The position numbers and the translations under genes are program-made. A stretch of 64,000 bases of DNA from Juglans regia (Eukaryota; Streptophyta; Magnoliopsida; Fagales; Juglandaceae): contig NC_049907.1 in the NCBI RefSeq assembly GCF_001411555.2, forward strand, positions 5,030,243 to 5,094,242, in the 5' to 3' direction. Under the pieces are notes generated by a model. The model did not search any database. It had not been told where the DNA came from and saw only the letters and a program-made list of their open reading frames with translations. Numbering within the stretch: the stretch's first letter is position 1; each line of letters starts with the position of its first letter. This document shows positions 46,651 to 57,834 of the stretch, in pieces.

Positions 46651-48267
46651 ATGATGAACGGCCCTCCGGTGGCCTCTGGGACCGGTGGGCTGGACAAGAT
46701 TCCGGTAGGGCCCCCTCTGGTGGGGTTGGAGATTACAGTCGGCAATGAGAACGGCGAGAGGCGTACGTTTGCGGAGGCGTTGCAGCGGCCTATTCCTCCC
46801 CCAAAATTCAAACTTCCAGTCCGGCGTCCTGAGGTAATTAATGGTGAGCTTGGTTTCATCTTCTCGGATCTTGAGATGGAAAAGGCAGCCGAAGATTTAA
46901 AATTTGCTTTGGTCCTTAAGTTTTTATCCACCAGACCTTCCATTGATGTTTTACGGAAGAATATTATCAAAACTTGAGGGTTTAGTGAGGTGCCGATGAT
47001 CAGTTTTATGGATGATTTCCATGTTTTATTACACCTTGCTAATGAAAAAGACTACTTACATGCATGGGCACGTGAAGGCAGGGTGGTGGCAGGCGTTCCG
47101 TTCCGGTTGTTCAACTGGTCCGTGGGTTTTGATCTGAAACGAGAACCAACCATTGCTCCTCAATGGATTTTTTTGCCTGGTTTACCTTTGCATTTGTATC
47201 GGTTGGATTGTCTTCAAAGCTTTGCCACACGTTTTGGGAAGTTTTTGGGAACGGACAATGCTACGGTTTATAGAACCCGGGCCACCGGGGCACGGTTGTG
47301 TGTTGCTGTTGATCTCAGAGACGAGCAGATTAAAGGATTTCCTGTGATGTTTGGTTCGCAGCAGATTTGGCAGTCGGTGGTCTATGAGAAGCCAGGGTTT
47401 TATTGTAATAAATGTTATAGGCAAGGCCATACGGAGGTGGCTTGTAGAACGGGACAGCGTGCAAGCCGTGTGCATGTCGGGAAACAGACCAGAAATGGGG
47501 AAGGAAATAAGGATGATGGAAAAATATGGAGGGAAGTGGGTCGGAAGAATTCTGCCGTGGTGATATCCAAAGAAGATGACCATGCGAAAATGAATCTTGA
47601 GCAAAAACCTGAGAAACCCGAATCAAGTAATGCAGGGGAAAAAACAGAGGAGGGTGCAGAGTTTTCTGTTAAGCTTATCAACTCTCTTGTGACGGGCAGC
47701 AAAGAAGGGACGTGTGTTAGTAGGCTGAGGGCATCATCTCCTCTTTGCTCTGATGAGAATATCCACCCATCGGATTTGTTGGAAAATAATCTTGTCGTGT
47801 GCGTCGCCTAGCAGGAACCTGGTATCAACCGTGCCGTGTGCGTCGTCCAGCAGGAACCTGGTATTACTCTTTCGTTGGAGGACGTTGCGGCTGTGGAGCT
47901 ATGCGAGCATGCTACTGCTGTTACTAATTTGGATGCTGGCCAGCAATTGAATGATATTAGCGCCAAAGATAGTGAAGATGATTGTGAGGAAGTTTGGTGT
48001 GATAGTGTTCCGCAGGTGCAAGCTGATGGTGAAAAGGTGCAGGAAGTCTCGCCGAGTTCGCGTACGCTGGTTTTCCATGGGGAGAGGGCGCGGTTTTATG
48101 ATTCTGAAAATGAGGAGGGTGCTCTACCTGCTGTGATGGGCAAAGAAAAGTGTTATGCCTCGGATGCGGATCATATTTCGGCCAATGAGAATTTAAATAT
48201 GAAGGAGGATAAGGCGTTGAGAAAATCACAACGGGTTCATACCCGCTCCCAAAAATTGAATTTATGA
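46651..48267 (+). pseudogene. LINE ORF1: DUF4283-like nucleic-acid-binding protein, two stops
   Basis: One reading frame of about 538 codons runs from ATG 46651 (MMNGPPVASG) to TGA at 48265-48267. It is interrupted by TGA at 46975-46977 (probably Trp TGG before mutation) and TAG at 47809-47811 (CAG in the neighbouring repeat unit). The middle holds a DUF4283-like region (LKFLSTRPSIDVL, then YLHAWAREGRVVAGVPFRLFNWSVGF) and a zf-CCHC_4 knuckle FYCNKCYRQGHTEVAC (about residues 250-265). The tail is acidic and low-complexity. ORF1 products of plant L1 elements coat the element RNA. A 13-residue tandem duplication lies at 47797-47875. The stop overlaps the ORF2 start. Confidence 0.85.
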
Positions 48268-51200
48268 CTGATAAGATTTTTTTCTGGAATATTAGAGGGC
48301 TGGGCAGTTCTAGAGGTATTTTGAAGAAGTTACTTATTAAATTCAAGGTTTCTTTATTTGCTATCTCGGAACCTTTTGTTGATGATTCTCGTATGGCTTC
48401 TCTTGGGTGTTATTTGGATTTTAATTATTATGCTTCTAATGCTAATCAGGGTGGTAAGTTATGGGTTTTCTGGAATATTCCTAACATTTTTGAGATTGTG
48501 CTTTGTACGACCCAATCCGTGTCTGGTTGGTTCAAGTGGGATGCTCATCGTGTTTTTGTTACTTTTGTCTATGCTAAGTGTTCATATGTTGAGAGAAGAG
48601 AACTTTGGCATGATTTAGAGGAGTGGACTGTTTTGGATCAGCCTTGGTTAGTTTTGGGTGATTTTAATGTTATTCTCAGGGACTCGGAAAGAGTTGGTGG
48701 GAATCCTCGGCCTTTTATCTCGATGCTTGAATTCAACGATTGTATTGATCGTTGTGGTCTGTTAGAGGTTTCTAGTTCTGGCCAGCGCATGTCGTGGTGT
48801 AATGGACATGGGGGAGTGTCCAGAAGTTGGGCTAAATTAGACAGAGTGCTCATGAATAATTTTTTTGCCAGTATCTTTCCTTCTGTTCATTTCAATTATT
48901 TGAGCCGAAAATCTTCTGATCATTGCCCGATGGTTGTTTGCTCGGATCATACAGCTTTGTCCTATGGCCCCTCTCCTTTTCGTTTTTTGAATATGTGGTG
49001 CTCACATGATGGTTTTCTTATGTGTGTGAAGGAAGCTTGGAACCAGCAAGATACGGCGTCTGGCCTTCTTAAGCTCTCTATTCGTCTGAAAAGAACCAAG
49101 ATAGCGCTTCGTGCCTGGAATAAAAATGTTTTTGGTAGGGTGGATGTGAATATTCGTGCGTTGGAAGAGAGGTTAGAATTTTTAGATACCCAACTTCAAT
49201 CTGGTTTTTCTGAGGAGATTGAGGATGATTTTGTGGCTACTAAGACCGAAATTGAAATATGGGAGAAAAGGGAAGCTTCTCGTCTTGCCCAAATTGCTAA
49301 AAAGAAATGGTTGACTAAGGGAGATCAAAATTCAAAGTTTTTTCATTCAGTTATTAACCAGAGGCATAACAAGGGGCATATTAGTAAAATGGTCCTTGCT
49401 GATGGGAGAGTTTTGTGTACTGCTGAAGAGGTTCATGAGGAGGCCGTGATTTATTTTCGTAACTTCCTTTCTGATGTCTCTACGGTGGATCACTGTGACT
49501 TGTCGAGGATTATTGAGAAGAAAATTTCAGATGAAGAAAATCTTTGGTTATGCGCGGTTCCTTCTGAGTTGGAAGTGAAACAAGCTGTTTTTTCTATTCC
49601 GAAGAATAGTAGCCCGGGGCCTGATGGTTTTGGTTCGGGCTTTTATATGTCTTGCTGGGATATTATCAAAGAGGATGTGGTAGCGGCTGCTGGAGGTTTC
49701 TTCAGGGGTGTTCCCCTATCCAGGTTTTATTCTTCCTCTTTTATTGTTCTTATCCCTAAAGTGCCTGAGCCTTCTGGTTTTGATAAATTCCGTCCTATTA
49801 GTTTGTGCTCTGTGGCTTATAAAAATTTTTCTAAGATTTTTGTGAATCGTCTTAATTCTGTTCTTGATGTTTTGGTCTCTCATGAACAAGGTGCGTTTAT
49901 TCCCGGGCGTAGTATTTTTGAAAATATTACCCTTGCTCAGGAGATGGTTCAGTCGATTCATAAAAAATCTGTTGGTGGTAATGTTTTGATTAAACTTGAT
50001 ATGGCTAAGGCTTATGATAGGGTGAATTGGGATTTTTTATTGAATGTGATCCGGGCTTTTGGTTTTTCTGATTCTGTTTGTCAGATTATTGCTAACTGTG
50101 TGCAATCTCAATGGTTTTCTGTCATGATGAATGGTACCTTAAAAGGTTTTTTCCAGTCTGCCAGGGGTCTTCGTCAAGGGGATCCTCTTTCTCCCTACCT
50201 TTTCATCCTCATGGAAGAAGTTTTGTCTCGGTTGCTCAGGAGTAATTTTCAGAATGGTCGGATTGGCAAATTTAGCCATCCTATTGGTGCCCCTTTGGTT
50301 TCTCATTTACTTTATGCTGATGATATCCTTATTTTTACTAATGGGGGTAAGAGGTCTATTACTAATTTGCTGCATACGCTTGATACTTATGAGAGGTGGT
50401 CCGGTCAAAAAATCAACAGGGATAAATCTGCTCTTTTTCTTTCTAAGCTTATTTCTAATTTACGTAAGAGGAGTTTGCTGAGTCTTACGAGCTTTAAGGA
50501 AGGTAAGTTTCCTACTACTTATTTGGGTGTGCCGTTGGTTTCTGGTAGATTGTCTACCCGGGTTTTTGAGCCGTTAATTGATAAAATCAGAAAAAAAGTT
50601 GCCGGTTGGAAGTTTAAATTGTTATCCTCGGGTGGGAGATTGATTTTAATTAAACATGTTTTAAATAGTATGCCTATCCACTTATTATCTGTTATGTGTG
50701 TGCCTTCCATATCTTTGTCTCGTATTCATGCTTTGTTAGCTAATTTTTTTTGGGGTGAGAATGATGGTAAAAGGAAATATCATTGGAGGTCGTGGAGGCG
50801 TATTTGTGTGCCTACCAAAGATGGTGGTTTGGGCATGAAAGATCTTAAAGAGGTTCAAAAATCTCTCCATATGAAGTTTGCTTTCCGTATTTTGTCTTCT
50901 AACAATCTTTGGTCTGATTTTTTTCGTGCTAAATATATTCGTCATAGCCATTTTTCTACTTACAAGGTGAAGCCAACTGATTCTAGATTCTGGAGATCGC
51001 TTGTAAAGGTGCTTCCGGAAGTTATGGACAATGTGAAGGTCCTTGTGCGTGGTGGTAATGCTTCTTTTTGGTTTGATAGATGGTTGGCTTCAGGCCCCCT
51101 TTCCATTCGGGTGGATGAGATTACTAATAACAGGCTGCGTCTTCAAGATTGTTGGTCCAATAATTCCTGGGATGAGGACTTACTTAGGGAACTGGTTAGT

Positions 51201-52397
51201 GAGGAGGTTGTTGAGGAAATTATTCAGATGCCTATTAATGTTACTCCTGGTCCGGATTTATTTGTGTGGAAGCCTTCTACTGATGGCCGGTTTTCTACTC
51301 GTACAGCTTGGGAGGTGGTGAGAAAGAGAGGACAGGAATTACCTTGGCATGATTGGTTTTGGCACCAGCTTCTTCCTAAGCGTATTTCTATATGTTTGTG
51401 GAAAATTTGGTTCAATTGTCTGCCTGTGGACGTTCAAGTTCAAAGTAAAGGTGTGTCTCTTGCCTCTGCGTGTGACTGTTGTGAGAGGAGGTGTATGGAA
51501 GATATTGACCATATTTTTTCTATGGGGGCAGTGGCTTTTGAGGTCTGGTTGAAAGCCAGTACTGTTCTGGGTATCCCTTGTAGTTGCAATCTTCCTTGGA
51601 AAAATAGAGTAGCTAGCTGGTTTTCTTATGCTAAAAAATCCTCTTTTAAAGGTACTCTTGTTGGCTTAATTCCTTGTATCATCACGTGGTGCCTTTGGAA
51701 GAGACGTTGTAAGGCTAGAATGGATGGCAAATATGATTCGGCAGTGATTGTTTGGAGAAGTGTTCGGGTGTGGATTCAATCTTTGGCGAATAATATTAAT
51801 TCTGTTAGTCCTTTATCCATGCACGACTTGAAGATTTTGGAAGATTTTAATTTAGAGAGGCCTCACATTTCTATGCGTCCTAGTAAAATTGTTAAATGGT
51901 CCAGGCCCCCTTTGGGCTGGGTGAAGCTTAATTGCGATGGGAGTTGTAGAGGTAATCCGGGTAATTCGGGAGGGGGTGGCATTATTAGAGATTGGAATGG
52001 TCTGGTTAAAGGGGCTTTTTCTGCCCATTATGGGGTGTGAACGAATAATGGCGCTGAAATGAAAGCTATTCTGGATGGTATTAGATTGTGTAAACGGCTC
52101 CATTTGATTAATGTGATTATTGAAAGTGACTCTCATATTGTTGTTGATTGGCTTTGTAAGGATAAATGCTTTGTGTGGTATCTTTGGGATTTTTGGGAGG
52201 CTTTGCGCAAGGAACTCGAGGGGCTTAATTTTGTTGTGGTTCATCAATTGCGGGAAGGTAATAGTGCAGCGGATTTTCTTGCTAGAGAAGGTGAAATGGG
52301 TTTGAATGTCACGTATAACGGCAATCAAGATTTTCCCAGGTATTTAAAAGGTATTGTGCGGCTGGATTTTCTTGGCATTCCGTACTTGCGTTGTTAG
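48264..52397 (+). pseudogene. LINE ORF2: endonuclease-reverse transcriptase-RNase H, one stop
   Basis: A 1377-codon frame is broken only by TGA at 52038-52040 (codon 1259). The N-terminal endonuclease shows FWNIRGLG (7-14), ISEP with Glu36, LGDFN (131-135) and SDH (218-220). The RT begins near residue 440 with SSPGPDGFG, FRPISLCSVAYK (509-520), LDMAKAYDRVNW (578-589), GLRQGDPLSPYLF and the catalytic YADD (684-687). A zf-RVT region (about 1020-1100) has WKPSTDGRFS, KISICLWK-type text and paired Cys residues. The C-terminal RNase H starts at about 1220 (KLNCDGSCRGNPG) with Asp, Glu (NGAEM) and Asp (ESDSHIV) after the stop. The protein nicks target DNA and copies its own RNA there. Without the last 118 residues the RNase H is lost but endonuclease and RT remain. 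Confidence 0.93.
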
Positions 52398-52707
52398 TCT
52401 GAGGTCCAGGTTTGTTTTTGTTGTTTCTGGTTATTTAGTTTTTATTTGTTAAGCTTGTTTAGATGCTTTTTTGTTTTGTTATAGGCCTGTTTAGTTTTAT
52501 TTTCGTATTTTTTTAGGCCTGTTAGTTTCTGTTTTGTTGTTTTTCCGTCTTGCCGTTTTTGGTTCTTAGGTTGGTTTGTATTTGGGAGGTTTTTGTTTTC
52601 TTTTCTGTAAACTCCCTCATACTTGGCTTGTAACCATGGTATTCTTCCGCCATAAGTGAGGGCTTATTAATAAACTTGGGACGGGGCCACTTCCATATGG
52701 CTACCGG

Positions 52708-52715
<8 letters not shown>

Positions 52716-52741
<26 letters not shown>
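52716..52741 (+). repeat. Poly(A) tail of the LINE
   Basis: A continuous A run directly before the right copy of the target duplication. Confidence 0.95.
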
Positions 52742-52743
<2 letters not shown>

Positions 52744-52881
52744 CACAATCTTTAACTATTAGATATATATTAAAGGATGGAGCATATTCCAATTATTTTA
52801 AGAACTCGAAAGTTGTAGCCTCGGGTTACCACTTGACAAAATTAGGCTTATTAGTTTGAAGTTCGAATTCATATTTTGCTA

Positions 52882-52883
<2 letters not shown>

Positions 52884-52910
<27 letters not shown>
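52884..52910. repeat. (TA)n microsatellite
   Basis: An uninterrupted TA run. Confidence 0.9.
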
Positions 52911-52914
<4 letters not shown>

Positions 52915-53321
52915 TTGTATTCAAATATTCCAGCTAGAATATAACCTCATCTCGTAATGAAACATGAAAAGGCATAAAATCTCAGAATGAAGCTGCATGA
53001 AAAGGCATGCTTATATGGGAGATTTGATGCTTTATGCTTTTGGGTAAAGCAAATTATAATTAACACGGAGAAGAATAATTTGGGATGAAACACCATACAT
53101 GCATGCAAAAATCCAATGCATGTTCAAACCGCGTACGCAAATACACGTAAGCTATGACAGAGCATATTACCAATGTCCCAAAAATATAGAGCAATATGAA
53201 CTCAGATTAACGTGGATTTGGACATAAACTAACTCAAAAGATAGGGGTCAATATCATCACGCGGAGCTTACCCAGAAGGAAAAAGATAGTGCTACGAACG
53301 AGAGGAAAGACAGACATATAA

Positions 53322-53663
53322 GGTCTAGTTTATATAGTGAGATAAGATAAGATAATCTGTAAATAATAGTAAAATAATTTGTGAATAATAGAGAAATTAT
53401 TTGGGTTAATATGTTTTATATGATTTTGAGAAAGAATAAAGAGTAAGTTGAATAAGAATATTATTTTTATTTTGAGATTTGAAAAAATTAAATTATTTTT
53501 TATATTTTGTTTGTAAGTTTAAAAAAATTGTAATAATTAGATAATGATTATATGAAAAAGTTAAAAGTTTAAAATTGAAAAGTGTCAATATTTTTTATGT
53601 TTTGATATTGAAATAAGATTGATATGAGATGAGTTAGGGGAACTTTACTATCCAAACTAGGCC
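53322..53663. repeat. MITE, GGTCTCGTTTG family, longest copy
   Basis: GGTCTAGTTTATATAGTGAG pairs with ACTATCCAAACTAGGCC. The full 342-base body contains GATAATCTGTAAATAATAGT, GAATAAGAATATTATTTTTA and TTGAAAAAATTAAATTA, so it joins the long and short forms seen elsewhere in the window. Confidence 0.8.
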
Positions 53664-56600
53664 GAAATCTTACGATATTTTATATTGTCATTGTAGGTTT
53701 TTCATACAATATTAAATGTTTAATATATGTTGTACAACTTGTTTCATGTGTCTAAAGTCGTCATGAGATCATTTGGATAACTACCTAAAAAAAAAAAAAT
53801 CTCATTCCACCAACACCACATGATATATACAACACAACCATCATTTAGAGCCAAACTCATAGCTGATTATCTCTACCAAGCTTTAAATAAATATATATAA
53901 ATATATATATATTATATATATTCTCCAATGTCTTTACAGGCAAGAAAGCAGTACAAGTATCTGACAAAAAGTTTACATTTGGAATCAAAATGTCTTTCAA
54001 TATGATAATGTTGTTGAAAATTATATATAAGCTTTCCACCACGAATGGGAGAACCGTATGCAATATTGCAGAGCTTTATTTTACCTTGATAATATTTATT
54101 ATATACTCTTGTATATATATATATAAGATAAAAGGAATAAAGCCCAAGTGCAGATCAATTTATGAACCAATTTCTATCCCGTCTTGAAATTATGTAAGGC
54201 CCTACGTACTCTAGTGGAATGTGATCAAGTAATAGGGCATCATGCATGTCTGCTAAGTATATAGACGATGCTAATTTGTACATGGATTGCTTTAAGTTCC
54301 TTCGCTCTTTATGGGCTAATAATATTACAACTTCTTTGAAAATAATTTTGGAATATTCGTTAATATATAAATTTTCAAATTCCAAATATTATATTATATT
54401 AAATAATTGAGATTTTGCAACAGCAGCATCTATATATCACTTTTTAAATGCTTTAAATATGCATATAAATATGAGAGATAAATACTATACATCAGTGTTC
54501 TCTCTTCAATAAGATGTGTGGTGTTTTTTATAAGATATGTGATTGTAATTAATAGGAATTGATGATTTTTTTTTTAATATAATAGATATTGAATCAATAA
54601 AAATAATTAATAGAGACTGATGTAATAAATCTAAAAAAATTTCTTCATACCAGTGGCAGTGATATTAATCATGGTGAAAGTAAGCACAAATCAGTCGCTA
54701 GATTAAATTAAAAGATAAAAAAAAAAAGAAAAAAATACATTAATATATTTAAAATTATTTATTTAATTATTAAATAAAAATTTCTTTTGACCAATAGTTA
54801 AATGAAGGTGTCAAAAAGGATAGACATAGTAGTGTTTTTCATTTAAAAAAAAAAAAAAGTTTTTGAGAAATTAAGCAAGGAAGTTAATAGGATGCATGGT
54901 GGTAAGGGAAAATTACTCGTGTGTCAGTCAATGGAAGAAAAGAGGCTGGAGGCGTCCATCAAGCTGTCAACTCAATCTAATAAGCTTAAAAAAAAGAAAA
55001 ACACATATATACACAAACCCAAACCACACGCAGCAGTCTGATAAATGCATGTAGATGTACGTACGTAGGAGGTCACGGGAAGGAAGCCGCGCGCGGGCAG
55101 CAGCAGCAGCTAGCATTTCTGTTCACGTAGAAGCTCCAACGTCTTTCACCTACACCCAACAAAACACAACACATGAGCACGTACAAAAACCATGCCCTTT
55201 CTGCTGTTGTTCATTATTTCATGTGTTGTGGGGACTATTCTGATGGACGTAGACTAACTAATTATTAAACTACATGGGATTCAAGTGGGCGTAGTCAATG
55301 AGTCTGCATCTCCCCCCACCAGTCAACAAGCCTCTGCCTTTAAAGTTTAAACAACCCCTGTCCGCCGGCCCTGCCCTGCTCGGTCAGGCTCTCTTCATAA
55401 TCAATGTTTGCTTGTATACATCTTTTCAATTTCCTACAAATTCAGTTCGTCTCATTTTTATTTGTCAATAAAAAAATTCTTCTCATCAATCATTATTTTT
55501 TATTATTTCATATTTTATATTTTATAAAAAATATTTTTATATTCTATAAAAAAAAATTATAGATATAGAGTATGAGAATGAATAATAATTAATAAATAGA
55601 ATTTATTTTGTCAATATCACGTCCACAACTTCACAATTATAGGTATTTTTTTTTTAAAAAAAAAAAGATATTTATAAGTGTCACGTTAATGTGTAATTTA
55701 CTTTTATAAATGTTGTGTTGAATGACTCTTGTCTTTTTCTTAAAAAATTAATAATAATAATAATACTTTGTTTAATATTATTAATATTTATAATAATAGT
55801 TTGTATAAACTTTTAAGTTTTAACAACCAAAAAGGGCCTATTTAAGTCGGAAAACAAGTGGACGTACTATAGACTTCAGGGACACGTGAACACAGAAGAT
55901 GTACGCGTATGGTTAACCGATGCTCCGTACTTGGTAGACGTTGCCTTTGGTCCCGACGCCCCCCCATGCTGATTTGCTTTGAATGTTTCCAACGCCTGCC
56001 TTTCCAGCAAAACCTAGCTACCTAACCAACCCTTTTCTTTCTTTTTATTTTTGTAACCAATTGCTAATTAATAATATATATATATATATATAATACTTAC
56101 AAAAATATATTACAAGCCGACGTAAATTATTGTAGATGTCAAACTTATTTTACGATAAAAATAAAAAAAAAATTACAATTTTTATATTTATTTTTACAAA
56201 TTTTATTTATAGATGAAGGGTTTGCGGAGGATCCAATCATGAAACAGTAAAAGCTAGCCAAAGCAGGTTAATTGGCAAGGATCCATGCAGCTTATTATAT
56301 ATGCAAGCAAACTAGCTTCTCTGTTTCAGTCATAACACTGATATGACTGAAGAATGGGTCAGAGAGAAAGCCAGCCCTGTTCAAACTTCAAACTTCATTT
56401 CTACAAACAACTCCAAAGGATGGCACATACGGTCTGGGCACAAGGGAACATCGCATTTTAGGTTCGAAAGCCTAGTGTATGATGATGAGTGAGGAAGCCT
56501 ATCTTGCTTGCCCTTTCATCTCAATTTGGAAACATTTATTACTCACATGGCACCAGTAGGTTCTGGTACCTTGCCAAATCAAAGTGATCACCTTCACGCT

Positions 56601-56720
56601 TGGATTTGACCAGTAATACCAAGCACTTGGACTGAGATTTAGCAATGGAGCTGCCATTGTTTTCTCCTAGATCTGTATTTCATGTTTTTTGTTGCTGCAA
56701 ATTAAAATGTGTTCCACATG
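53664..56720. other. AT-rich intergenic, no supported gene
   Basis: Contains (TA)n tracts near 53890-53920, 54110 and 56070-56092 and A/T runs near 54710 and 54848. 54900-55400 is GC-richer, with GTACGTACGTAG, CCGCGCGCGGGCAGCAGCAGCAG and CACGTAGAAG, and could be part of a promoter or untranslated first exon. No frame there is recognisable. Confidence 0.45.
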
Positions 56721-56723
56721 TAA

Positions 56724-57220
56724 GAGCATTAGTATTGGATTGATCATTCTATTCTTCAAATTTTGACTAATAAATAACTTTTTCATCTTAGCTAATCATT
56801 CAAAACTTGAAGTTTACATTGGATTGGTCATCACACTCTTTCTAATGATAAAATATTATTATTTTTTATTATTTATATTTTTTAATTAATTTTTATTTTA
56901 TTTTCATAATCTTCAATAACCTCCAACAAATCATATTCATTTTTATTTTCACAATCTAACAATTTATAATATAATAATTACATATGTATATAAATGGTAA
57001 AATCTCATATGAATAAAAATATTATATCTATAATATAATAATCTCAAAAAATACTTTTAGACTTGCTATAGTTCTTTTCATATTTGAAAAGAAGAATAGA
57101 TTTACTGTAACTTATAATTTGGATGAAAACAATTTAACTAATTCAATGTAGAGCAAATATGGATGCTATTTGCTAAATTTAAAAATAAAAAAATATTTGG
57201 CTAATCCAATGCCAATGCTC
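56724..57220. mobile_element. Tourist-like MITE 1
   Basis: GAGCATTAGTATTGGATT at the left pairs with AATCCAATGCCAATGCTC at the right. TAA flanks both ends (56721-56723, 57221-57223), the 3 bp duplication of PIF/Harbinger-type elements. The inside is AT-rich and non-coding. The right TAA is shared with the next MITE. Confidence 0.85.
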
Positions 57221-57223
57221 TAA

Positions 57224-57791
57224 GAGCATCCTCATTAATTTGGCCAAAGTTGAAAGATGGCTAAAATTTAGATAATCTGTACCAAAAAGACCCCACATTG
57301 AATTGAGTATCTCTAAAACAATTTGGACTTCTACTACAGTAGTTGGCCAAAGATGGAGAATCATAATTGATTCATCAAATATTAAAATATTAATTTCTCA
57401 CTCCAACCACTTATAGGTGTTTATGTAGGTAAAGATTTTTTATTGACATTAAAATTGATATGTTGCTAGATATTTGGTTAGTGAATAAGAAATTTAGATA
57501 AGTTTAATCTCAATTTTTGGTTATTACATTAAATGACCTTTGAAAATATGATTTTTAAATATTAATTTAATTAGAATATAATTATTATTAAAATTAAATT
57601 GGTAGAATTATAAAATGTAATACAAATAAATTTAATAAAAAATTATTAATTTAATAATATTTTATTATTATATAAAGAGTGAATGACTAATTCATTGTGA
57701 GGATTGAATTTAAATGGAATGAGTAAATGTAAAAAAGTGTGATATTGACTAAATTTTAAAGATGCATTTGGCCAAATCAATGAGGATGCTC
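57224..57791. mobile_element. Tourist-like MITE 2, abutting MITE 1
   Basis: GAGCATCCTCATTAATTTGG pairs with CCAAATCAATGAGGATGCTC over about 25 bases with one mismatch. TAA flanks both ends (57221-57223, 57792-57794). It shares the terminal GAGCAT with MITE 1 but differs after that, so the two are different subfamilies of one group. Confidence 0.88.
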
Positions 57792-57834
57792 TAACTAATG
57801 CAATTTTAATAAACGAACTTAAAACTTGTCCAAA

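Larger units (their letters stand above)
46559..52742 (+). mobile_element. Complete L1-type LINE with 13-bp target duplication
   Basis: ACACAATCTTTAA occurs exactly at 46546-46558 and 52743-52755, flanking 6.2 kb. The element has a 92-base leader, ORF1 (46651-48267), ORF2 (48264-52397), a T/G-rich 3' UTR with TATGGCGG-like and TTATTAATAAA text, and a 27-base A tail (about 52716-52741). It is full length from leader to tail. Only three premature stops are seen in over 5.7 kb of coding sequence, so the insertion is fairly recent. Confidence 0.95.

Noticed and set aside
49716..49961. Minus-strand frames opposite LINE ORF2
   Set aside because: Antisense shadows of the ORF2 coding frame; no independent features.
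52795..52875. Possible tRNA-like sequence (TAGCCTCGGG... GTTCGAATTC)
   Set aside because: A B-box-like GTTCGAATTC is present, but no cloverleaf, A box or SINE flanks could be built.
55055..55243. 62-codon Arg/Ala-rich frame
   Set aside because: Derived from CCGCGCGCGGG and (GCA)n sequence; no homologue recognised and no splice or promoter support.
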